Shown here: positions 16,437 through 27,061 of the stretch, one piece after another
How positions within the stretch are numbered: the first letter of the stretch is position 1
Layout of the letters: the number at the start of each line of letters is the position of its first letter
Assembly: GCF_001590965.1 (NCBI RefSeq)
Contig: NZ_BCTW01000006.1
Span: 62,001-126,000, forward strand
DNA length: 64,000 bases
From: Novosphingobium lentum NBRC 107847
GTDB taxonomy: Bacteria > Pseudomonadota > Alphaproteobacteria > Sphingomonadales > Sphingomonadaceae
Reading direction: 5' to 3'
The notes under the pieces: generated by a model
The model's input: only the letters and a program-made list of their open reading frames with translations
What the model was told of the DNA's origin: nothing
The model's database searches: none
Translations under genes and position numbers: made by a program

Positions 16437-17487
16437 CGCCGTCGCCCGCGCGATCGATGCGCTGCGCCATGGCTGGGCGATTCGCGTCGCCGGGGCCAAC
16501 GGCGTGCTCGACCTTTTGCCTGCCGAGACCGGGTTTGCCGAACCGGGGCTGTCGGCGCCGCTGATGCTGGTGTCGGCAGCGCGCGCGGCCACGCTCAAGC
16601 TGGCCAACCAGCGCGATGCCGCCGTGCCCGAAGCGCCCGCGCTGATCCGCGCGGCCGAACCGTTCGACCTGCCGACCGCGCGCGCGCTGGCCGATCCGTC
16701 GCTCGATCTGGCCAATCCGTTGCGCGGTCCGTTCCGCGCCGAGCCGATCGCGGTGCCCGATGCCGCGCAAGCCGCGATGGAACTGGCGCGGCTGGCCGGG
16801 ATCCTGCCCGCGTTCATGGTCCTGGCAGCAGGCGACGCTGCCGGGACGGTGACCCCAGCCGATCTGGCCGCGTTCACCGATGCCCGCCGCATCTCGATCC
16901 AGGCCCGCGCGCGCCTGCCGGTCAGCGTGTGTGAGGATGCCGAGATCGTCGCCTTCCGCGCGCGCGACGATTTGCGGGAACACGTCGCGCTCGTGCTCGG
17001 GCGGCAGAGCGGCGATCGCCTGCCGCTGGTGCGCCTGCACAGCGAATGCCTGACCGGCGACGTGCTGGGCAGCCTCAAGTGCGACTGCGGGCCACAACTC
17101 GATGCCGCGCTGGCGGCGATGGCGGACGAGGCTCGCAACGGCGGCTGGGGCGTGTTGCTGTACTTGCGGCAGGAAGGGCGCGGCATCGGCCTGATCAACA
17201 AGCTGCGCGCCTACCAGTTGCAGGATGCCGGCTTCGACACCGTCGACGCCAACGAACGGCTGGGCCTGCCGAGCGAGGCGCGCGATTTTCCCGTCGCGGC
17301 GCGAATGCTCGACCTGATGGGCATCGGGGCGATCCGGCTGATGACCAACAACCCCGCCAAAGTCGCCGCGCTGGAAGGCGTGGGCGTAACCGTGGCCGAA
17401 CGCGTGCCGCACCAGCTCGCCGCCAACCCGCACAATGCGCGCTACCTCGATACCAAGCGCGATCGCAGCGGGCACTTGCTGGCCTGA
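16423..17487 (+). CDS. ribA: GTP cyclohydrolase II
   Basis: First committed enzyme of riboflavin synthesis, opening the GTP ring. The C-terminal half is a full RibA domain: zinc ligands C209, C220 and C222 in HSECLTGD and LKCDCG, then LRQEGRGIGL and TNNPAKV. The N-terminal 150 residues correspond to a degenerate partner domain in the place where DHBP synthase sits in RibBA fusions, but I see none of its acidic catalytic motif. The GTG at 16423 follows CAGGG. A GTG at 16396 would add nine residues. No other rib gene adjoins it, and ribF lies about 38 kb away. Confidence 0.93.
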   Translation: MTNPRAVARAIDALRHGWAIRVAGANGVLDLLPAETGFAEPGLSAPLMLVSAARAATLKLANQRDAAVPEAPALIRAAEPFDLPTARALADPSLDLANPLRGPFRAEPIAVPDAAQAAMELARLAGILPAFMVLAAGDAAGTVTPADLAAFTDARRISIQARARLPVSVCEDAEIVAFRARDDLREHVALVLGRQSGDRLPLVRLHSECLTGDVLGSLKCDCGPQLDAALAAMADEARNGGWGVLLYLRQEGRGIGLINKLRAYQLQDAGFDTVDANERLGLPSEARDFPVAARMLDLMGIGAIRLMTNNPAKVAALEGVGVTVAERVPHQLAANPHNARYLDTKRDRSGHLLA

Positions 17488-17541
17488 TAACGCGAACGGG
17501 ACGGACGGCGCAGGTGCGCTCCGCCCGCCCCTCCCCACGGA

Positions 17542-17856
17542 TCAGGCGAACCCGCGCACCATCACCGCGCCGAGGCACGCCAGCACCACGCCCACCGCGA
17601 CCAGCGCGCGCACGATGTCGCGGCCCGAGATGCGGTCGATATGGTCGGCGCGGAAGCGGCGGTAGGGTTCGGCGATCGCGGCGTTGCAGGCGACGGTCGC
17701 CACGTCGAGCGCGCTGGCCTCGCGGCGGAACCAGGCAAGCAGCCCGGCCAGTTCGTTGTCGTCGAGCGCGGGGTAGCGGGCGAGCGTGGCTTCGATGCGC
17801 GCGCGCAGTTGGGCGCCATCCGCGCCGTTATCGATGGTCTTGGTCATGTCGTTCAA
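17542..17856 (-). CDS. Small protein with C-terminal membrane anchor
   Basis: A 104-residue protein I do not recognise. The first 78 residues are polar and probably helical, and look cytoplasmic (LRARIEATLARYPALDDNELAGLLAWFRRE). A single hydrophobic segment at about 84-101 ends the chain. The N-terminal part resembles the short helical modules that bind sigma factors or membrane partners, but this is only a resemblance. ATG at 17856 or 17847 are both possible. It lies 52 bp downstream of the next gene on the same strand and is probably co-transcribed with it. Confidence 0.65.
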   Translation of the reverse strand: MNDMTKTIDNGADGAQLRARIEATLARYPALDDNELAGLLAWFRREASALDVATVACNAAIAEPYRRFRADHIDRISGRDIVRALVAVGVVLACLGAVMVRGFA

Positions 17857-17908
17857 TCCTGACTGATGCTGTGGTCAGGCGCCGCGCAAGATGCGGCGCC
17901 ACGGCAGG

Positions 17909-18283
17909 TCAGGCGACGGGAGGAGCCCTCGGGCTGGGGCGTACAGCAAATGCAGACCCGATCGGCGGCGGGCCAGTGGCGGCAGGCCGCAGGTTGCGCA
18001 GCGCCAGCGGCGGCGCGGTGTCCACGACGATCAGCGGCGCAGGCGTCGCCAACAGCGCGACCGGCAGCCGCAGCGGCGCGACCACCGCCCGGTCCGCCAC
18101 CATCCGCCGCGCCGGGGCGATCGCGACGTCGGCGGTGCTGGCGCTGAACGCCGAGCCTTCGCTCACCACCATCGGTCGCTCGATCGGCACGCCGGCGTGG
18201 AATGCGATCGTCGCGACCATCAGCACCGCGCAAAGGCGCGCGCGCAGGGTCTTCAGCAGAGCGGAAGGCAGGCGGATCGACAT
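17909..18283 (-). CDS. Hypothetical exported or membrane protein
   Basis: A 124-residue protein with a basic N-terminus and a hydrophobic stretch (about 13-30, LCAVLMVATIAFHAGVP), then an Ala/Pro/Val-rich tail without motifs. It could be a signal-anchored or secreted protein. No family is recognised. The start at 18283 lacks a strong ribosome binding site. Other frames across this stretch are richer in Arg and less protein-like, which is the main support for this frame. Confidence 0.5.
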   Translation of the reverse strand: MSIRLPSALLKTLRARLCAVLMVATIAFHAGVPIERPMVVSEGSAFSASTADVAIAPARRMVADRAVVAPLRLPVALLATPAPLIVVDTAPPLALRNLRPAATGPPPIGSAFAVRPSPRAPPVA

Positions 18284-18342
18284 CGTTGCCGACTTAGTGT
18301 CGCGCAGCCTGCGCGACAACCCCCGGCCTTGCCACCTTGGGT

Positions 18343-19356
18343 TCAGCGCTTCTCGAAGCGCGCCAGGCCGCTGCCCAGCGTGTTCGCGCCGATCTGCAAG
18401 CCGTCACCCGACCAGTCCGCCACGAACACCGTGCTGCGCGACACGCCCGGCGCCAGCCGCGCGTCGTTGCCCGCAATCACCAGCCCTTCGGCGCTGTGGG
18501 CGTGGCCCTCGGCCGCGTTGGTGATGAACGCGCTGTAGTTTTCCTTGTCCTGTCCCTGCACGAACCAGTTGCCGGTGATCGTGCCGGTCGCCCCGCCCGA
18601 CAGGTCGATCATGTAGTTGGTGGCCCGGCCCGCCGAATCGTCGAAGCTCGACTGGGTGACTTCGATCCGCGCGGCGCGGCTTTTGACGTAGTGCCCGCCA
18701 CGCCCGGCCTCGAAGCGGCTCTGGCGCACGGTCAGCGCGCCGTAATCGCCGACATAGATCGAATGCGCGCAGCTCAAGCCCCGGTCGCAGCGGCCGAGCC
18801 GGGTAAAAGTCGATTTCTCGACGAGGATCGCCGCGCCCGGATCGTCGGCCGTGAGGATGCCTTCCTCGCTGTCGCGGAACCAGCTCTGGCTGACCGACAG
18901 GTCGCCATGTTCAAGCCGGATGCCCGCGCCGTTGCCATCGGCCACGCGCATGTTCTGGAACACGATGCCGCTGATCTTGGCCGAGCGCCCGCGCAGCACC
19001 AGCGCCGCCTTGCCTTCGCAGATGCCGCCGTCGAACACCGCCTGCCCGGGCACCTGCGCGACAAAGGCGACATCGCCCTGCTGCTGGACCGCGCATTCGC
19101 GGTAAGTGCCGGGGCCGATGGCGATCGTCCCCGCGCCGTCGCCGATGGCGTCGATCGCGCGCTGCAATGTGGCAAAGCGCTGCCCGGTTTGCTCCAGCGT
19201 GAACCCGCCCACGAACTCGGCATGCGGCGCATCTTGCGCCAGCACCAGACCGGCGGGGATCGCCGCGACGACCACGGCGGCCAGCATCAGCAGGCGCACG
19301 CGCAGCAGGCGGTGGCGATCCAGCATCGGCGGCGGCGCATAGGCGGTGCGGGGCAT
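18343..19356 (-). CDS. Exported right-handed parallel beta-helix protein
   Basis: A 337-residue protein with an N-terminal signal or anchor (about 18-40, hydrophobic, ending VLAQ). Repeated short beta strands follow that read as a pectate-lyase-like parallel beta-helix, for example LQRAIDAIGDGAGTIAIGPGTYRE, then many residues of the form ISGIVFQNM, LSVSQSWF, LTVRQSRF and IEVTQSSF. No catalytic set for a polysaccharide lyase is visible, so substrate and activity are unknown. GGAG precedes the ATG. It is probably periplasmic or surface-located. Confidence 0.8.
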   Translation of the reverse strand: MPRTAYAPPPMLDRHRLLRVRLLMLAAVVVAAIPAGLVLAQDAPHAEFVGGFTLEQTGQRFATLQRAIDAIGDGAGTIAIGPGTYRECAVQQQGDVAFVAQVPGQAVFDGGICEGKAALVLRGRSAKISGIVFQNMRVADGNGAGIRLEHGDLSVSQSWFRDSEEGILTADDPGAAILVEKSTFTRLGRCDRGLSCAHSIYVGDYGALTVRQSRFEAGRGGHYVKSRAARIEVTQSSFDDSAGRATNYMIDLSGGATGTITGNWFVQGQDKENYSAFITNAAEGHAHSAEGLVIAGNDARLAPGVSRSTVFVADWSGDGLQIGANTLGSGLARFEKR

Positions 19357-19443
19357 CGACGGAACTCCGGCAAACTCGCAGCCGGTCTAGCGTTTAATGG
19401 TTAATGGCGCGTTAGAACCCGGCGTGCCGACGGCATCGCCAGC

Positions 19444-19695
19444 TCAGTCGTCCTTGCCCCAGCGCCAGCGCCAGCCGCCCAGGGTGCGCGCCTTGTACAG
19501 CGGCACCGCGGCCAGCGCGACCGCCCCGGTCGCCAGCGTGCAGGGCAGCGGATAGGCGCGCAAGTTGAGAAACACGAGCAGGATCAGCGCGGTATGCGCG
19601 CCCAGCACCGCCCAACCCTGCCACACGATCGGCAAGCCGCTGCCATAGCCGAAGCGCTTCGGCGCGAACCAGGCGGGATCCTCGGGTTCGGTCAT
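19444..19695 (-). CDS. Small membrane protein downstream of recQ
   Basis: An 83-residue protein with two hydrophobic stretches (about 22-42 and 47-65) and a short basic, Trp-rich tail (GGWRWRWGKDD). No family is recognised. An upstream in-frame TTG at 19731 would overlap the recQ stop as TTGA and add 12 residues. The ATG at 19695 is preferred because the sequence from MTEPEDPAWFAPKRFGYG onward looks protein-like. Its place directly after recQ suggests co-transcription, not shared function. Confidence 0.65.
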   Translation of the reverse strand: MTEPEDPAWFAPKRFGYGSGLPIVWQGWAVLGAHTALILLVFLNLRAYPLPCTLATGAVALAAVPLYKARTLGGWRWRWGKDD

Positions 19696-19727
19696 GGGCG
19701 GGATGATACGCCTCTGGCCAAATCGGT

Positions 19728-21545
19728 TCAATGCTGGCGCACGACCTGCAGGAAAGCATCGCCATAGGCATCGAGCTTGCGCGTGCCGACCCCGCCGATC
19801 GCGCCCAATTCAGCCCGGCTGGAGGGGCGGCCGCTGGCGATGTCACGCAACACCGAATCGTGGAAGATGACGTACGGCGGCACGCCGGCCTGCTGCGCCA
19901 GTTCTCGGCGCAAGCTGCGCAGCGCCTCGAACAGCGGATCGCCCATCGGGTTGAGCGCGGCGCCCGACGCAGCCGCGCCCTTGCGCCGCCGCCCGCCGTC
20001 CTTCTTGGGCGGCACGATCAGCGCCAGTTCGACCTCGCCCTTGAGGATCGCGCGCGCCTGCGGACCCAGCATCAGCCCGCCGTGTTCGGTGGTGCGCAAG
20101 GCATCGCGCACCAGCAGCGCGCGGTTGACGGGTTTCAGCAACGCGGCTTCCTCACCCTCGACGATGCCGAATACCGACAGCGCCTCGTGCCCGGCATTGC
20201 GGCTGCGCTCGCTCGAAACCCCCGCCAGCACGCCCTCGACATAGCCCGCGCCGAAGGTCTGCCCGGTGCGGAACACCGCCGACAGGTATTTCTGCGCGAC
20301 CAGGCTGGCATCGACCGATTTGGGCGGTTCAAGGCAGTTGTCGCAGTTGCCGCAGTTCTCGGGCGGGCTCTCGCCAAAATGGCGCAGCAACACGGCGCGG
20401 CGGCATCCGGCGGTCTCGACCAGCGCGCCCAGCGCCGCCAGCCGTGCCCGCTCGCCCGGTAACCGCGCGTCCTCTACTTCCGACAGGCGCTGGCGGGCGC
20501 GGGCGAAATCGTCGGCACCCCACAGCTGCAGCGCCTGCGCGGGATCGCCATCGCGCCCGGCGCGCCCGGTTTCCTGGTAATATGCCTCGATCGACTTGGG
20601 CAGCCCGGCGTGGGCGACGAAACGCACGTCGGGCTTGTCGATGCCCATGCCGAACGCGACCGTGGCGACCATCACCATGTCTTCCGACGCGACGAACGCC
20701 GCCTGGTTGGCGGCGCGCACTTCGGGCGGCAGCCCGGCATGATACGGCAGCACGCGGCGGCCCGGCGTGGCGAGCTGCTGCGCCAGCTTTTCCACTTGCG
20801 CGCGGGTCTGCGCATAGACGATGCCGGGGCCGGGCTCGGCCTCCATCAGCGCGGCAATCTGGCGCAGCGCGCCGTCGCGCGGCCTGATGGCATAGCGGAT
20901 GTTGGGCCGGTCGAACCCGGCAACGATCAGCCCCTCGTCGGGAATGCCGAGCTGGGCGAGGATGTCGGCGCGGGTGTGCTCGTCCGCCGTCGCGGTCAGC
21001 GCCAGCCGGGGGACATGCGCAAACGCATCGAGCATCGGGCGCAGCAGGCGGTAGTCGGGGCGGAAATCGTGGCCCCATTCGGATACGCAATGCGCCTCGT
21101 CGATGGCGAACAGGCACACCGGCGCTCGCGTCAGCAGATCGCGGAAATGCGGCTGGCTGGCGCGTTCGGGCGCGACGTAGAGCAAGTCGAGCTCGCCGGC
21201 GCGGAAGCGCTCGATCGTTTCGTCGCGGTTGGTGTCGGCGCTGGTGAGCGTGGCGGCACGGATGCCGTTGGCGGTGGCCGATCGCAACTGGTCGTGCATC
21301 AGCGCGATCAGCGGCGAGACGACCACGCACGTCCCCTCCAGCATCACCGCGGGCAACTGGTAGGTCAACGACTTGCCCGCGCCGGTCGGCATCACCGCCA
21401 GCGTCGATTCGCCCGCCAGCACGCGGCGCACGACTTCTTCCTGCCGCCCGCGAAACGCCGCGAACCCGAACGTGCGCGTTAAGCTTTCCAGCGCGAAATC
21501 TGTCGAAGTTGACGAAGTTGACACCGGTAGAGCTTCAGTTCGCAC
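19728..21545 (-). CDS. recQ: ATP-dependent DNA helicase RecQ
   Basis: A 3'-5' helicase of 605 aa for recombination and fork repair. In order: superfamily-2 motor with Walker A PTGAGKS (53-59) and DEAH (149-152) in FAIDEAHCVSEWGHDFR; the second motor half with QETGRAGRDG; a RecQ zinc site (C-x-R-A then CGNCDNC); a winged helix; and a C-terminal HRDC domain with a KLDAYGDAFLQVV-type end. The start at GTG 21545 has GGGAGG 5 bp upstream. GTG at 21566 and 21524 are alternatives. Confidence 0.95.
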   Translation of the reverse strand: MRTEALPVSTSSTSTDFALESLTRTFGFAAFRGRQEEVVRRVLAGESTLAVMPTGAGKSLTYQLPAVMLEGTCVVVSPLIALMHDQLRSATANGIRAATLTSADTNRDETIERFRAGELDLLYVAPERASQPHFRDLLTRAPVCLFAIDEAHCVSEWGHDFRPDYRLLRPMLDAFAHVPRLALTATADEHTRADILAQLGIPDEGLIVAGFDRPNIRYAIRPRDGALRQIAALMEAEPGPGIVYAQTRAQVEKLAQQLATPGRRVLPYHAGLPPEVRAANQAAFVASEDMVMVATVAFGMGIDKPDVRFVAHAGLPKSIEAYYQETGRAGRDGDPAQALQLWGADDFARARQRLSEVEDARLPGERARLAALGALVETAGCRRAVLLRHFGESPPENCGNCDNCLEPPKSVDASLVAQKYLSAVFRTGQTFGAGYVEGVLAGVSSERSRNAGHEALSVFGIVEGEEAALLKPVNRALLVRDALRTTEHGGLMLGPQARAILKGEVELALIVPPKKDGGRRRKGAAASGAALNPMGDPLFEALRSLRRELAQQAGVPPYVIFHDSVLRDIASGRPSSRAELGAIGGVGTRKLDAYGDAFLQVVRQH

Positions 21546-21732
21546 CCCGGCCTCCCGTTGCGGCACGCGGCTCGGTCCGGGCGGCGATCGGGTGCGGACG
21601 GGCAGCGGCGGGGGGCAGGTTGGCAGGCATCGCCGCCGCTATGGCAGATCGGCGGCGAGTAGGAAAACCTGTTGGCGGGTTTTCCCCGCTGCGGAGTGCG
21701 TCGATCGAACGGGTTGTGCAAAACCTGAGATC

Positions 21733-21810
21733 CCCCGCGAAGGCGGGGGTCTCATGCGGGGGCGGATGATGGGTGCTTCAACGCCTGAGGTCCCCGCCTT
21801 CGCGGGGACG
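21733..21810. repeat. Paired GC-rich palindromes (CCCCGCGAAGGCGGGG family)
   Basis: CCCCCGCGAAGGCGGGGG (21733-21750) and CCCCGCCTTCGCGGGG (21793-21808) are imperfect hairpins and are reverse complements of each other. They lie between recQ and the end of the methionine operon. They could fold separately or with each other. There is no clear T-run on either side. Confidence 0.75.
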
Positions 21811-21826
21811 CACGCGGATGTCCGTC

Positions 21827-22294
21827 TTAGCCGGCCACGACCACTATCCCCACCACCTCCAGCGCATCGTCCTTTCCCGCAAACGGCAGGAACTCGCCCG
21901 CCTCCGCACCCATCAGTGCGCGCGCCAGCGGGGCGGAGAAGCTGACCAGACCGGCGGCGGGGTCGGCCTCGTCGTCGCCGACGATGGTGAGGGTGCGTGG
22001 CTTGCCATTGTGCAGGAACGTGACCGTGGTACCGATCTCGACCGTTGCGCCAGAGGGCACCGGCACGATCTCGGCCGTCACCTGCCGCGTCTGCCAGTAG
22101 CGCAAGTCGCGCTTGGCCGCCTTGATCGCGGTTTCGTCGGTCAGCCCCGCCAGTTGCGCCTCGATCTGCACGACACGCGCGTCGATCAGCGCCTTGCCGC
22201 GCGGCGTGACAAGGTTGCGGCCGGCCGGGATCGGCAGCTCGAACGTGGGTTCGAGATGCTCCTCGTCGCCTTCGCGGCGGAAAGCGACGCTCAT
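21827..22294 (-). CDS. GreA/GreB-family transcription factor
   Basis: A 155-residue protein. Residues 1-30 are a non-conserved lead. A helical hairpin follows (about 30-75), with D38/E45-type acids near the tip region. The FKBP-like C-terminal Gre domain (about 80-155) includes VTFLHNGKPRTLTIVGDDEADP and ISFSAPLARALMGAEAGE-type sequence. Gre factors bind in the RNA polymerase secondary channel and rescue backtracked complexes. The coiled coil seems shorter than in true GreA, so an Rnk-like or regulatory role is possible. It follows metH by 22 bp and may be the last gene of that operon. Confidence 0.85.
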   Translation of the reverse strand: MSVAFRREGDEEHLEPTFELPIPAGRNLVTPRGKALIDARVVQIEAQLAGLTDETAIKAAKRDLRYWQTRQVTAEIVPVPSGATVEIGTTVTFLHNGKPRTLTIVGDDEADPAAGLVSFSAPLARALMGAEAGEFLPFAGKDDALEVVGIVVVAG

Positions 22295-22316
22295 CGGTGG
22301 GTCCGCTGCGCCATGG

Positions 22317-24965
<2,649 letters not shown>

Positions 24966-24989
24966 GAAGGTTACTCTAACTTTTATAGG

Positions 24990-25072
24990 CGTCATCCCGG
25001 ACTTGATCCGGGATCTGTGTCCAACGGACTGGACCTGTCGGCCAGCGGTCCCGGGTCAAGCCCGGGACGACG
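24990..25072. repeat. Palindromic repeat between the two metH genes (DTGLGF family, intergenic copy)
   Basis: An 83-bp element bounded by CGTC...GACG. The left part is CCCGGACTTGATCCGGG and the right part CCCGGGTCAAGCCCGGG, each self-complementary. The same end structures occur in the two copies inside ileS (52336-52423 and 54031-54121). Here it occupies most of the 111-bp gap between the metH halves and could form hairpins in the operon mRNA. Confidence 0.9.
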
Positions 25073-25076
25073 AAAC

Positions 25077-26123
25077 CTACGCCGCCATGATGAACGGTTC
25101 GAGCCCGGCCAGGCAGGTCACCGGGGCAAGCTGCGGAGCCTTGCGCGGGGTGAGCCCCGCAACCGCCTTGGCCATCGCGGCGATGTGCGCGGGCGTCGAT
25201 CCGCAGCAGCCGCCAAGGATGTTGACCTGACCATGCTCGGCCCATTCGTGAACGAGGCCGGCGGTGGTTTCGGGCATCTCGTCGTACTCGCCCAGTTCGT
25301 TGGGCAGGCCGGCGTTGGGATAGACCATGATCAGCGTGTCGGCGATTTCGGACAGCACGCGCACGTGCGGGCGCAGCTGCGATGCGCCGAACGAGCAGTT
25401 CAGCCCGATCGTGACCGGCCGCGCGTGGCGCACCGCGTACCAGAACGCCTCGACCGTGTGGCCCGACAGGTTGCGACCCGAAAGGTCGGTCAGCGTCATC
25501 GACAGCATGATCGGCACTTCGCGGCCCAGCTCGCGTTCGAGCAGGCGCACCGCCATGATCCCGGCCTTGGCGTTCAGCGTGTCGAACACCGTCTCGATCA
25601 GGATGAAGTCGGCCCCGCCCTCGACCAGCGCAGCGGCCTGTTCGCGGTACACTTCGGCGAGATAATCGAAATCGATCTCGCGATAGCCGGGATCGTTGAC
25701 GTCCGGCGACAGCGACAGCGTCTTGTTGGTCGGCCCGATCGCGCCGGCGACAAAGCGCGGGCGGCCATCTTTCGCGGCGTACTCATCCGCCAGGCGGCGG
25801 GCGATGCGGGCGGAAGCGAGGTTGATGTCGACCACCAGATGTTCCGCGCCGTAATCGGCCTGGCTGATGCGGTTGGCCGAGAACGTGTTGGTCGAGACGA
25901 TGTCCGATCCGGCATCGAGATATTCGCGGGTGATGGTTTCGGGCACTTCGGGCTTGGTCAGCGCGAGGATGTCGTTGTTGCCCTTCTGGTCGTGGGTCAA
26001 CCCGAGGTCGCCGGCATAGTCGGCCCCCTTGAGCTTCCAGTTCTGGATCTCGGTGCCGAACGCGCCATCGGTGATGAGGATGCGCTGCGCCGCCTGGGCG
26101 AGCAGGTTGTCACGGGCACTCAT
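25077..26123 (-). CDS. metH: Methionine synthase, homocysteine S-methyltransferase part
   Basis: A 348-residue homocysteine-binding module with zinc ligands C243 (GLNCSFGA) and C306/C307 (GGCCGS). Its N-terminal ITDGAFGTEIQ is typical of MetH domain 1. It activates homocysteine for methyl transfer from the B12 domain carried by the next gene. Its ATG overlaps the metF stop by 4 bp (ATGA). An in-frame extension to 26354 is Arg-rich shadow of metF. Confidence 0.96.
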   Translation of the reverse strand: MSARDNLLAQAAQRILITDGAFGTEIQNWKLKGADYAGDLGLTHDQKGNNDILALTKPEVPETITREYLDAGSDIVSTNTFSANRISQADYGAEHLVVDINLASARIARRLADEYAAKDGRPRFVAGAIGPTNKTLSLSPDVNDPGYREIDFDYLAEVYREQAAALVEGGADFILIETVFDTLNAKAGIMAVRLLERELGREVPIMLSMTLTDLSGRNLSGHTVEAFWYAVRHARPVTIGLNCSFGASQLRPHVRVLSEIADTLIMVYPNAGLPNELGEYDEMPETTAGLVHEWAEHGQVNILGGCCGSTPAHIAAMAKAVAGLTPRKAPQLAPVTCLAGLEPFIMAA

Positions 26124-27061
26124 GCGGCTTTCTCCAGGGTCGACTTGTCGGGACGCAGGCCGAGCAGGTGGCTGATCGCATAAGCCAGCTCGGCGCGGTT
26201 GAGCGTATAGAAGTGGAAATCGCGCACGCCACCTGCATAAAGTCGGCGGCAGAATTCGGCGGCGACGGTCGCGGCGACCAGCTGGCGCGCGGCGGGGTGC
26301 GTGTCGAGCCCTTCGAACAGCCCGTCCATCCACGCCGGGATCTGCGCGCCACACGCCGCGGCGAACTTGCGCGCCTGCGCCACGTTGGACACCGGCAGGA
26401 TGCCGGGCAGGATCGGCGCGTCGATCCCGGCGGCGGCCAGCTTGTCGCGGAAGCGGAAGAACACTTCGGGCGAGAAGAAGAACTGCGTGATCGCCTGGCT
26501 GGCCCCGGCATCGAGCTTGCGCTTGAGGTTGTCGAGGTCCGCCGCTTCACTGGCGCTGTCGGGGTGCATTTCGGGATAAGCGGCGACCGAGATTTCGAAC
26601 GGGGCGATGGTCTTCAGCCCTGCGACCAGTTCGGCAGCGTTGGCATAGCCTTGCGGGTGCGGCACGAACGGCGCGCCCGGTTCGCCCATATCACCGCGCA
26701 GCGCGACGATGTGGCGCACACCTGCGGTCCAGTACTGTTCGGCGACTTCGCGGATCTCGTCCTTGGTCGCATCCACGCAGGTGAGGTGTGCGGCCGCAGG
26801 CAGGCGCGCCTCGGCGATGATCCGCGCGACGGTGGCGTGGGTGCGCTCGCGGGTCGAGCCGCCCGCGCCATAGGTCACCGACACGAAGCGCGGGGCCAGC
26901 GGGGCCAGCTGCGTCACCGCTTCCCACAGCAGCGCGTCCATCTTCTCGGTCTTGGGCGGGAAGAACTCGAACGACACCGCGATATCGCCGGGCAATCCGC
27001 CGAACAGCGGGGTGTCGAGCGCTGTGCGCGCCTCGCGCAACTGGTCATAACTCGCGATCAC
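26120..27061 (-). CDS. metF: Methylenetetrahydrofolate reductase
   Basis: A 313-residue flavin-dependent reductase that makes the 5-methyl-THF used by the MetH pair downstream. Family signatures are SFEFFPPKTEKMD (about 30-42), the FAD-contacting SVTYGAGGSTRERT (62-75), ALRGDMGEPG (about 120) and ASQAITQFFF (about 183). The start is a GTG at 27061 overlapping the stop of the regulator gene (GTGA), which indicates translational coupling. Confidence 0.96.
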   Translation of the reverse strand: MIASYDQLREARTALDTPLFGGLPGDIAVSFEFFPPKTEKMDALLWEAVTQLAPLAPRFVSVTYGAGGSTRERTHATVARIIAEARLPAAAHLTCVDATKDEIREVAEQYWTAGVRHIVALRGDMGEPGAPFVPHPQGYANAAELVAGLKTIAPFEISVAAYPEMHPDSASEAADLDNLKRKLDAGASQAITQFFFSPEVFFRFRDKLAAAGIDAPILPGILPVSNVAQARKFAAACGAQIPAWMDGLFEGLDTHPAARQLVAATVAAEFCRRLYAGGVRDFHFYTLNRAELAYAISHLLGLRPDKSTLEKAA

